Shown in pieces: positions 1-5,581 of a stretch of DNA of 6,391 bases. The notes below the pieces were generated by a model. The model saw nothing but the letters and a program-made list of their open reading frames with translations, had not been told where the DNA came from and searched no databases. The first letter of the stretch is position 1, and the number at the start of each line of letters is the position of its first letter. A program made the translations under genes and the position numbers. The stretch comes from Desulfobacula sp. (GTDB taxonomy: Bacteria > Desulfobacterota > Desulfobacteria > Desulfobacterales > Desulfobacteraceae): positions 1-6,391 of the forward strand of contig NZ_JAIOSW010000277.1 in the NCBI RefSeq assembly GCF_021107415.1, given 5' to 3'.

Positions 1-70
1 CACATACCAGTTCACATAATCTGCACCCTGTACATTTTTCAGGGTTTATCATCAGGACTTTATTTTCCAT
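1..70 (-). CDS. 4Fe-4S ferredoxin-like protein, N-terminal fragment (runs off the left edge)
   Basis: Only the first 23 residues are visible. They contain NPEKCTGCRLCELVC, the CxxCxxC motif plus the following cysteine that binds a [4Fe-4S] cluster in bacterial ferredoxins. The ATG at 70-68 has an excellent Shine-Dalgarno sequence (AAAGGAG, minus strand 84-78) seven bases upstream, and it begins 14 bases after the oxidoreductase stop. Ferredoxin or polyferredoxin subunits commonly accompany tungsten aldehyde oxidoreductases as electron acceptors or electron-transfer subunits, and that is the likely role here. The total length, and whether it carries further clusters, cannot be seen. It could be a small dicluster ferredoxin or the start of a larger iron-sulfur subunit. 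The cluster motif is directly read; the partnership is inferred from position. Confidence 0.85.
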   Translation of the reverse strand, partial: MENKVLMINPEKCTGCRLCELVC

Positions 71-77
71 GATATGA

Positions 78-84
78 CTCCTTT
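78..84 (-). promoter_or_regulatory. Ribosome binding site of the ferredoxin-like gene
   Basis: The minus strand reads AAAGGAG, seven bases before the ATG at 70. It fixes the start of the edge-truncated ferredoxin gene and abuts the oxidoreductase stop codon at 87-85, which supports co-translation of the two proteins. Confidence 0.7.
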
Positions 85-2025
85 CTACAGCATATGAGAG
101 GGCTCGTTTTCAATCTCAAGCCGTTTCAAGGTTTCAGGTTTTGGATTGCCTTTTTTATCAAGCCCTTTGTGCTCGTAAAATTCATCAATCATTTTAATAA
201 ATTTTTTCTTGTCAATCATAGTTCCGACAACGTCAGGGGCACCTCTTCTGCAGGGTTCGTCAAAATAGCGATGGTTGAGCATATCTCCTTTTTCAAGGTC
301 ATCCCTTGTCAAACCTTCCCTGATGTTAAAAAGGCGTTCCAGCATGTTGCATCGCTCGGAAATATCCCATATTTCCGTGGGTGTAAATTCAAGGCCTGTG
401 TTGTAATACAGGACCTTTGGCCAGTCTTCGAAGTTGGGCAGGGTTGCACCCAGGAATGTTGTATGATACTTACAGATTCCCAGACAGTCCACTCCCATGT
501 AGCAATTTTCCTGCCAGAACACCTGCCAGGCTTTTCCCACATATTCCGTATGCTCGGAGCTGAGTTTGCCTTTATAGGGAACAGGATTGCCGTAGATCTT
601 ATGCAATACTTTTTCAGGAAGATGATAAAGATCAATGGCCGGGCGGCTTCTTAAATGATCAGATCCCCTGGAAGAGGTTGCAACGTTCAATGCCAGTGCC
701 GGGGTAGCTCTTTCATCGGAATGAAGATTGCTCATTCCCTTTACCTGGATCAGGTAATCAAAAGAATTTTTGCCAAATATTTTAGATGCCTGAATACCGC
801 CGTTGGCAAGGGTATCGGCAACTTTGCCTTTTCTGTAGCAAATACGTTCCACCATCTCAAGAACAGCTTCATCATTACCAAATCTCAAGTCCAGGCCATC
901 TGTCTCTTTGCTGGTAATAATTCCTTCTTCATAAAGCTCCATTGCCCAGGAAATCAAACTGCCTACCTCAAGATTATCCATGCCATACTGATCAACAAGG
1001 TGGTTTCCCACAAGAACCGTTTCAGCTCTCGGTGTATCGGGCTCGCCTCCGAATGCCCCCTGGGATGTATATTCAGGGCCTTCATCATATGTGCCCTTAA
1101 GCGGGCCTGAAGGGATCCTGTATTGGGCCCGGCAATGAACCTGGCATCCAAAACAACCTGCCATATGATATGGCCCCATTGTTTCTTCACAAATTTCATC
1201 TATGGCTTCAGGTTCAATATCATCGGCATACTCGCACTGGTTATACTGGAAGTTCCTTGTACGAACGCCGCCCCAGGAATTTGTTGCTCCCCAGATCATG
1301 GGGGTTCCCAGGGTTCCCTGGGTCCTGTTCACCTTTGCAGAAGTGATCTGGTCAATAAACCGTTTATTATACTCCAGGGCTTCTACAGGATGGGCTATGT
1401 TGATATCCATGGTCCCCCTGCAGGCAATGGCCTTGAGATTTTTAGAACCCATGACAGCGCCCATTCCGGTTCTTCCCCCGGCATTCTTAATCCCGGTCAT
1501 GACATTGGCAAATGCCACAAGATTTTCACCGGCCGGTCCAATAACAAGGGATTTTACCTCTTTGTCATTGAGTTCATCCTGAATGGCCCACTGGGTATCT
1601 GTGGTAGTTTTCCCCCAGATATTTTCGGCATCACGGATTTCAATGGTGCCGTTTTTAATGAAAAGATAAATCGGATTTTTTGCCTTCCCTTTTATGACAA
1701 GGTGATGAAAGCCTGCCCATGCCATTTCCGGGGCAAAAAAGCCGCCCATGTTAGCGGAGCCCAAAAGTCCTGTAAGAGGAGATTTTGCCATAATATGGGT
1801 TCTGGCTGTTGCCGATGCACAGGTGGCCGTCAGGATTCCACCGCTGACAATCAATGGATTGGCAGGGCCTAACGGATCACAGCCTTTTTTGGAATGATTC
1901 AATAATAGATATGCATCAAGACCTCTGCCCCCGATAAATTTCCTTCTGACATCAAGAGGAATGGATTTTACCTCCACATCACCGGTGGTAAGGTTGATAT
2001 ACGCAATTTTTCTGTCCAAAGCCAT
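85..2025 (-). CDS. Tungsten-type aldehyde ferredoxin oxidoreductase family protein
   Basis: 646 residues from the chosen start. The family oxidises aldehydes to carboxylic acids (or runs the reverse) in the cytoplasm with a tungsten or molybdenum bis-pterin cofactor and one [4Fe-4S] cluster, donating electrons to ferredoxin. Visible marks: N-terminal cofactor domain with IGGRGLDAY (31-39); AGGRTGMGAVMGSKNLKAI (182-200), a family hallmark; cluster ligands C291, C294 and C298 (CxxCxxxC) and C518 in VDCLGICKY; SSRGSDHLRS (451-460), whose H457 matches the active-site histidine region of Pyrococcus aldehyde oxidoreductase; and GPEY (316-319) for a conserved acidic residue. The length is near the usual 600-650. 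An in-frame ATG at 2067 would add 14 residues but lies inside the zinc-ribbon gene; the ATG at 2025 has GGAGGG eight bases upstream and begins with the typical MALDRKIAYINLTTG. These motifs favour the aldehyde oxidoreductase branch over BamB-type benzoyl-CoA reductase subunits. The substrate is unknown. Confidence 0.93.
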   Translation of the reverse strand: MALDRKIAYINLTTGDVEVKSIPLDVRRKFIGGRGLDAYLLLNHSKKGCDPLGPANPLIVSGGILTATCASATARTHIMAKSPLTGLLGSANMGGFFAPEMAWAGFHHLVIKGKAKNPIYLFIKNGTIEIRDAENIWGKTTTDTQWAIQDELNDKEVKSLVIGPAGENLVAFANVMTGIKNAGGRTGMGAVMGSKNLKAIACRGTMDINIAHPVEALEYNKRFIDQITSAKVNRTQGTLGTPMIWGATNSWGGVRTRNFQYNQCEYADDIEPEAIDEICEETMGPYHMAGCFGCQVHCRAQYRIPSGPLKGTYDEGPEYTSQGAFGGEPDTPRAETVLVGNHLVDQYGMDNLEVGSLISWAMELYEEGIITSKETDGLDLRFGNDEAVLEMVERICYRKGKVADTLANGGIQASKIFGKNSFDYLIQVKGMSNLHSDERATPALALNVATSSRGSDHLRSRPAIDLYHLPEKVLHKIYGNPVPYKGKLSSEHTEYVGKAWQVFWQENCYMGVDCLGICKYHTTFLGATLPNFEDWPKVLYYNTGLEFTPTEIWDISERCNMLERLFNIREGLTRDDLEKGDMLNHRYFDEPCRRGAPDVVGTMIDKKKFIKMIDEFYEHKGLDKKGNPKPETLKRLEIENEPSHML

Positions 2026-2026
2026 A

Positions 2027-2290
2027 TTATTTACCCTCCATCTTTTTTTTGAATGCTGCCTCGGCAATTTTTTTGTTCACTTCCCAGACCGGTCCGCGGA
2101 TTCTTGGAAAATCCGGTCGGATCCATGCAACACGAAATTCACACTTGCAAATCGGGCACTTCACATGCTTGTCGCCCGGTTTTGGCTCCAACCTGCCCAT
2201 ACAGGTTGGGTTATGGCACCGAAACTTACCATAGGTTCTTGTTTTACGCAGGCTTTCGGCTCCTGACAATTTTTTGTCATCAATGGCCAT
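2027..2290 (-). CDS. Small zinc-ribbon protein upstream of the oxidoreductase
   Basis: 87 residues, basic, with no signal peptide or membrane segment. Cysteines C25 and C30 (CHNPTC) and C45, C48 and C50 (CPICKC) form a CX4C...CX2C metal-binding knuckle pair about 15 residues apart, as in zinc ribbons; C50 is an extra thiol. The C-terminus (about 70-87) is lysine- and alanine-rich and probably helical. The ATG at 2290 has a very strong Shine-Dalgarno sequence (AAGGAGGG) five bases upstream. The stop is separated by a single base from the oxidoreductase ATG, so the two are surely co-translated. I do not recognise a named family. Possible roles are maturation or cofactor handling for the oxidoreductase, a small structural or electron-transfer subunit, or a nucleic-acid-binding regulator. 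Metal binding is a good inference from the cysteines; any role is inferred from position alone. Confidence 0.8.
   Translation of the reverse strand: MAIDDKKLSGAESLRKTRTYGKFRCHNPTCMGRLEPKPGDKHVKCPICKCEFRVAWIRPDFPRIRGPVWEVNKKIAEAAFKKKMEGK
2034..2039 (-). promoter_or_regulatory. Ribosome binding site deciding the oxidoreductase start
   Basis: The minus strand reads GGAGGG, eight bases before the ATG at 2025. It lies within the last codons of the zinc-ribbon gene. This favours 2025 over the upstream in-frame ATG at 2067 and implies translational coupling of the two genes. Confidence 0.7.
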
Positions 2291-2309
2291 TGTGACCCTC
2301 CTTAATCAA

Positions 2310-2325
2310 AAGTTTTCAAGTTTTC
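2310..2325 (-). repeat. Tandem 8-bp repeat in the UbiX to zinc-ribbon gap
   Basis: Two perfect adjacent copies of GAAAACTT (minus strand) lie in the 44-base gap, upstream of the zinc-ribbon Shine-Dalgarno sequence. The copies are A/T-rich and short, so chance or slippage can explain them. No promoter elements of good quality are visible around them. Confidence 0.4.
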
Positions 2326-2334
2326 GTTAAATTA

Positions 2335-2958
2335 CTATTTTAAAGCTATTAATTTTTCTTCAGAAGATTTGGATTTGTTGGCAAGCTTATCCAGTTCTGA
2401 ATTGTCCCAGCGTCTAAACAGGTCATGTTCTATCCCGATGTAATCCAGAACTTTTCCTACAGATTGGTTAATAATATCATCAATAGTTTTTGGATGATGA
2501 TAGAAAGCTGGAACCGGCGGAATAATATGTGCTCCCATGTCAGCGGCCTGGGTTAAAAGCCTTAAATGTCCTATATGCAAAGGAGTTTCCCTGAACAGCA
2601 AAGCCAACTTTCTTTTTTCTTTAAGCTGGACATCAGCTGCCCGGATTAACAGATTTTCAGTATAGGAGTTTGCAATTCCGGATAAAGTTTTGACCGTACA
2701 GGGTGCCACCACCATGCCCATGGTCAAAAAGGAGCCGCTGGCAACAGAGGCAGCAATATTTTTGTTGGTATAGGTGACGTCTGCCATGGCAAGGACTTCA
2801 TCCACATCATAATCGGTTTCAATCCTGATATTGAGTTTTCCTGCGTCTGAAATAATCAAATGGGTTTCAATGCCACGGTTTTTGAGGACTTCAAGCATCC
2901 TGATGCCATAAATCACACCACTTGCCCCGGCAATCCCTACGATTAATCGTTTTGTCAT
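2335..2958 (-). CDS. ubiX: UbiX-family flavin prenyltransferase
   Basis: 207 residues. UbiX attaches a dimethylallyl group to reduced FMN to make prenylated FMN, the cofactor of UbiD-type reversible (de)carboxylases. The sequence is a textbook flavin prenyltransferase: GASG (11-14) in the N-terminal Rossmann loop; S37 in LIISDAGK; ASGSF (73-77); APCTVKTLSGIAN (85-97); RAADVQLKEKRKLALLFRETPL (106-127), holding the basic and acidic residues used for prenyl-phosphate binding and catalysis; AFYHHPKTIDD (151-161); and W184 near the C-terminus. A tail of about 20 charged residues follows. The start at 2958 has GGGGAG six bases upstream. The partner UbiD is not in this window. In anaerobes UbiX often sits with phenolic or aromatic (de)carboxylase genes as well as serving quinone synthesis; here the neighbouring oxidoreductase suggests a catabolic setting. 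It could also be annotated as the B subunit of a phenolic acid decarboxylase. Confidence 0.93.
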   Translation of the reverse strand: MTKRLIVGIAGASGVIYGIRMLEVLKNRGIETHLIISDAGKLNIRIETDYDVDEVLAMADVTYTNKNIAASVASGSFLTMGMVVAPCTVKTLSGIANSYTENLLIRAADVQLKEKRKLALLFRETPLHIGHLRLLTQAADMGAHIIPPVPAFYHHPKTIDDIINQSVGKVLDYIGIEHDLFRRWDNSELDKLANKSKSSEEKLIALK

Positions 2959-3005
2959 ACATGACTCCCCGTATTATACATTAGGTTTGCAGTTATAAAC
3001 ACAGA

Positions 3006-3656
3006 TTACTGCTTATATTTCATTACTTCAACCAGTTTGTAGCCTTTTTCCTGGATCAAAGAAGTGATTCTTTTAAAACACTTTGCTTCAAACCGGATCG
3101 TAAGCCGTTTTACTTTTGAATCAGGATCTTTCAAGGTAAACAGTCCTTGAATCTGAAGACCCAGCTTAAAGATATCTTCCAGTATTTTGTTAATAGTAAC
3201 CTTGGTATCCCCGGTTATCTCAATGGAAATTCCATGCAATCCTTCATCACCCCCTAGAAGCTGGCTTAGCGCATAGGAAAAATCCCTGTTTGACAGGGTT
3301 CCCACAAGGTTGCCGTCCTCCATGACCGGTAAAAAGCTTCTGCCGAATTGCTTGCCCTTTTCAAGAGCAGTCTCAACCGTATCATTTATTGACAGCGTGA
3401 CAGGTTTTCTAACCATGATATCTTTTACTTTCAGCCGTTCGTTAAAATATTGTATTTCATAAATATCCTGGGTCGCAATGGCCCAGGAAGCAGCCTCTCT
3501 TAAGTCCCGCCTTGCAATAAGCCCTTTGAATTTTCCTTTATCTACAACGGCCATAAAAGGAACCCTGTTTTCTTCAAATAAAATCATGGCTTCTTTTGCT
3601 GAAAGATCACTTGAAATTGTATCAGGATGTTTGGACATCCAGTTTTTAACAATCAT
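3006..3656 (-). CDS. CBS-pair protein with ACT-like C-terminal domain (AcuB-like)
   Basis: 216 residues from the preferred start. Two tandem CBS domains (about 1-56 and 76-132) read clearly, each with the pattern (M)xxxPxTIxxD...A...F......PVVD...GLIxRRDL; examples are KHPDTISSDLSAKEA, GLIARRDL and VGTLSNRDF. CBS pairs bind adenine nucleotides or related ligands. Residues about 141-214 (from ISIEIT to KLVEV) alternate strands and helices like an ACT ligand-binding fold, giving the CBS-CBS-ACT order of AcuB-type proteins. There is no DNA-binding, transporter or enzyme domain. It is probably a cytosolic energy or metabolite sensor acting on a partner, perhaps one encoded in this operon; the target is unknown. 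An ATG at 3662 is also in frame (218 residues), but GGAG (3668-3665) is only two bases from it and eight bases from the ATG at 3656, which is therefore chosen. Confidence 0.88.
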   Translation of the reverse strand: MIVKNWMSKHPDTISSDLSAKEAMILFEENRVPFMAVVDKGKFKGLIARRDLREAASWAIATQDIYEIQYFNERLKVKDIMVRKPVTLSINDTVETALEKGKQFGRSFLPVMEDGNLVGTLSNRDFSYALSQLLGGDEGLHGISIEITGDTKVTINKILEDIFKLGLQIQGLFTLKDPDSKVKRLTIRFEAKCFKRITSLIQEKGYKLVEVMKYKQ

Positions 3657-3662
3657 TTTCAT

Positions 3663-3668
3663 CTCTCC
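3663..3668 (-). promoter_or_regulatory. Ribosome binding site deciding the CBS protein start
   Basis: The minus strand reads GGAGAG in the short gap after the HD gene stop. The GGAG core is two bases from the first ATG (3662) and eight bases from the second (3656), so the second is the better start. Confidence 0.55.
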
Positions 3669-3683
3669 ACTGTTTTAGTTGTA

Positions 3684-4292
3684 TTAACCTTCATCAAACA
3701 ATCCCATTTCTGTGGCCAGTTTCTGGGATAGCTTGATGGCTGTCTTTGTTTTGAACCAGTCTTTAAGACCGTCGAGTCTTAATTGTCTGGCTTCTTCCCA
3801 ATAAACTCCTTCAAGCTTATCTGCTCCAAACATGGTTTTAAAGCGTGATAGACCCGTCTTGCCATATCTATCCAGCCGATCCGCTTCCACAACCAGGGTT
3901 GCGGAAATATTGTTCATTTTAAAAATAATCTCAGGCAAATCATGAACCTTAATGATACTCTGTATCTCTTTGATTTTATCCGGATCAATCTTAAACTCTG
4001 ATAAAATTCTACCTGCAATGACAGCACCCTGTTCCATGTGCCGGGTAAAACTGGTTGAATTGCTTTTCACCTTGGGAGTTGCCTTGTTAAAATCGGAAAA
4101 ATCAACAGCTGTCCATCCTAAGTCATGGAGATATGCTGCGGGCAGGACGATATCCTCATCCCCATTTTCATGCTCCAGCAGATATTTGCAAAGTTTTACC
4201 ATGCGCAGGACATGGTCCCAGTCTCCGTCACGGCCTTTTTGATATAAAGGCCTGATCCTTTCAACCAATCGTTTTTCAAATGATGCGTCCAT
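3684..4292 (-). CDS. HD-domain protein, probable phosphohydrolase
   Basis: 202 residues. HD proteins are metal-dependent phosphohydrolases, often acting on nucleotides. The metal ligand set is visible in order: H27 (WDHVLRMV), H56-D57 (YLHDLGW), H85 (RHMEQGAVIAGRIL), H117-D118 (KVHDLPE) and D138 (EADRLDRYG). With the full set present, catalytic activity is plausible and a two-metal site is possible. No GD-[GY]P or synthetase domain is seen, so it is not a cyclic-di-GMP HD-GYP or a full-length Rel/Spo protein. The ATG at 4292 overlaps the stop of the Tm-1-like gene by one base (TAATG), with GGAG eight bases upstream inside that gene, so translation of the two is coupled. The substrate is unknown; coupling hints that it serves or regulates the Tm-1-like protein. 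Confidence 0.88.
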   Translation of the reverse strand: MDASFEKRLVERIRPLYQKGRDGDWDHVLRMVKLCKYLLEHENGDEDIVLPAAYLHDLGWTAVDFSDFNKATPKVKSNSTSFTRHMEQGAVIAGRILSEFKIDPDKIKEIQSIIKVHDLPEIIFKMNNISATLVVEADRLDRYGKTGLSRFKTMFGADKLEGVYWEEARQLRLDGLKDWFKTKTAIKLSQKLATEMGLFDEG

Positions 4293-5509
4293 TAGAAAAG
4301 CTCCAAAGCGGTTTGTGTTATTTGTTGGCTGAATGCGGCATCTTCCATGTTCGCATCCACTTCGATAATTTCTATCCTGGAATTAAGTTTGTTTCTTAAT
4401 GTGTCAATAAAGATACGATCTTCTTTTGGATCATAGGTTGGGTTTCCCTGGCAGTCTACAGATGACCAGCCCTGCAGGGGAACCATCACTTTTACAGGGG
4501 ACTTTGAATGATTGAGTTTTCTAGCAAATTCATTGGCCACTTCTTTAAGTTCATCTGTTGAAAGACGAAGCCAGGTCCTAAATTTATCAAGGTCGTATTT
4601 TCGCCTTTTATGGAATTCTTTTTTATATTTTGATCTGGAAGGGGTCATATGATTGACCGAGCAGGTGGATATAATCTGGGGTATCCCTTTTTTCCCGGCA
4701 GATTCAAGCCGATCAGGACCGCCATCCCGCATAAACCCGAAATAGTGTTCTCCCACCCCGCCTGGAGCCAGATCAATCACCCCCTGGAAAAACCCTTCGG
4801 CAATCATCTTTTCCATGGCCCGGTCTCCGACACCGGCTGCAGAAAATCCTGTGACCTGGTACCCTTTTTTTTCAAGGGCTTTCCTGACCGTGCTTGCACA
4901 TTGTTCACAAGGCCCCAGCATGGTCATGGCAATGGTTTTTTTGCTGGTGGTGCTAAGGGTATTGTTTACATAGTTTATCATGCCTTTCATGGCATAACAG
5001 GCCCTGTCCATAATGTTGGCGAGCATGTCCGTCACACCGGCTATTTCAATGACCGAATGAAATAATAAAATATCGCCTGTGCCGATATATTTTGTGGAAA
5101 GCCCGGGAAGAGCTGCTGTTGAGGATATCATCAGTTTGGGAATGCCAAAAGGCAGAGCCCGCATGACATCGGTAGCCATCAGAGAGCCGGTAGACCCGCC
5201 AAGGGCCATGATACCGTCAATTTTACCGGCAGCATACAGATCCTTGGCAATTTTTGTAGCGCCTTCAATAATAATGTTGGTAATAGTTGACCGTTCTTTG
5301 GACTTGTTGATTTCTTCTATGGTACTTCCCCCGGCAGATGCCACATGAGACGGTGTCAGTTCAGCCCTTGATTTTTCCTTTCCTCTCATGGAAAGATCCA
5401 TTAAAAGGGGCAGGACATCGATCTCTTTGAATTTATACTTTAAATACCGGGTCTCTTCCCTTTTAGTATCAAGGGTACAAAGTATCAGAACTGTTTTTTT
5501 ATTTGTCAT
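4292..5509 (-). CDS. Tm-1-like / UPF0261 family protein
   Basis: 405 residues. The family is named after the N-terminal half of tomato Tm-1, which inhibits tomato mosaic virus replication protein and binds ATP; the bacterial function is unknown. Visible family marks: VLILCTLDTKREE (7-19); IDGIMALGGSTGSLMATDVM (97-116), a glycine-rich loop; RALPFGIPKLMISS (117-130); YIGTGDILLFHSVIEIAGV (141-159); GGPDRLESAGKKGIPQIIS (263-281); and a final domain with VMVPLQGWSSVDCQG (341-355) followed by YDPKEDRIFIDTL (359-371). The length fits the family. From memory of the family, two points look divergent: GPCEQC (199-204) makes a CxxC where I expect a single cysteine, and STCSVNHMTPS (281-291) replaces a segment usually ending near DMVNF. 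The start at 5509 has AAAGG about ten bases upstream. It is the first gene after the hairpin and translationally coupled to the HD gene. Confidence 0.9.
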   Translation of the reverse strand: MTNKKTVLILCTLDTKREETRYLKYKFKEIDVLPLLMDLSMRGKEKSRAELTPSHVASAGGSTIEEINKSKERSTITNIIIEGATKIAKDLYAAGKIDGIMALGGSTGSLMATDVMRALPFGIPKLMISSTAALPGLSTKYIGTGDILLFHSVIEIAGVTDMLANIMDRACYAMKGMINYVNNTLSTTSKKTIAMTMLGPCEQCASTVRKALEKKGYQVTGFSAAGVGDRAMEKMIAEGFFQGVIDLAPGGVGEHYFGFMRDGGPDRLESAGKKGIPQIISTCSVNHMTPSRSKYKKEFHKRRKYDLDKFRTWLRLSTDELKEVANEFARKLNHSKSPVKVMVPLQGWSSVDCQGNPTYDPKEDRIFIDTLRNKLNSRIEIIEVDANMEDAAFSQQITQTALELF

Positions 5510-5526
5510 CTCTTTATTGCCTTTAA

Positions 5527-5579
5527 TAAAACTGCAGCAATTGTAAAATACTGCTGCGAATACAATTGCTGCAGTTTTA
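5527..5579 (-). terminator. Perfect 19-bp inverted repeat, probable terminator or leader hairpin
   Basis: Bases 5527-5545 and 5561-5579 are exact reverse complements around a 15-base loop (5546-5560). Each arm contains two smaller palindromes, CTGCAG and CAATTG. The stem begins two bases after the ligase stop and, read on the minus strand, ends in TTTTATT, which suits a rho-independent terminator. The loop is large for one, and it holds GCAGCAG, which resembles the arms and could pair alternatively. The hairpin ends shortly before the ribosome binding site of the Tm-1-like gene, so an operator or attenuator role is also possible. A TACAAT resembling a -10 box (minus strand 5545-5540) lies in one arm, but no good -35 accompanies it. 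Confidence 0.55.
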
Positions 5580-5581
5580 GT

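Noticed and set aside
94..1110. Two long plus-strand frames (94-654 and 655-1110)
   Set aside because: Shadows of the oxidoreductase gene with no recognisable domain and no independent support.
1307..1322. 7-bp inverted repeat CCCAGGG-TT-CCCTGGG
   Set aside because: Lies inside the oxidoreductase coding sequence and follows from codons for a G-T rich stretch; no sign of function.
1123..1872. 249-codon open frame on the plus strand opposite the oxidoreductase
   Set aside because: Lies wholly antisense to a gene with clear family motifs; its translation is cysteine-rich, low-quality and matches nothing; no convincing ribosome binding site.
85..2025. BamB, the catalytic subunit of class II benzoyl-CoA reductase
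   Set aside because: The CxxCxxxC ligands and the RGSDHLR active-site segment fit aldehyde oxidoreductases better than what I recall of BamB, and no other bam genes are in view.
2027..2290. Rubredoxin
   Set aside because: The first cysteine pair is CX4C rather than CX2C, and the usual rubredoxin sequence around the cysteines is absent.
2973..2978. Perfect TATAAT on the minus strand between the CBS and ubiX genes
   Set aside because: No good -35 at 16-18 bases, and a start about seven bases downstream would fall inside the ubiX ribosome binding site. Probably chance in an A/T-rich gap.
4649..5348. Plus-strand frames opposite the Tm-1-like gene
   Set aside because: Antisense to a well-supported gene; no recognisable protein features.
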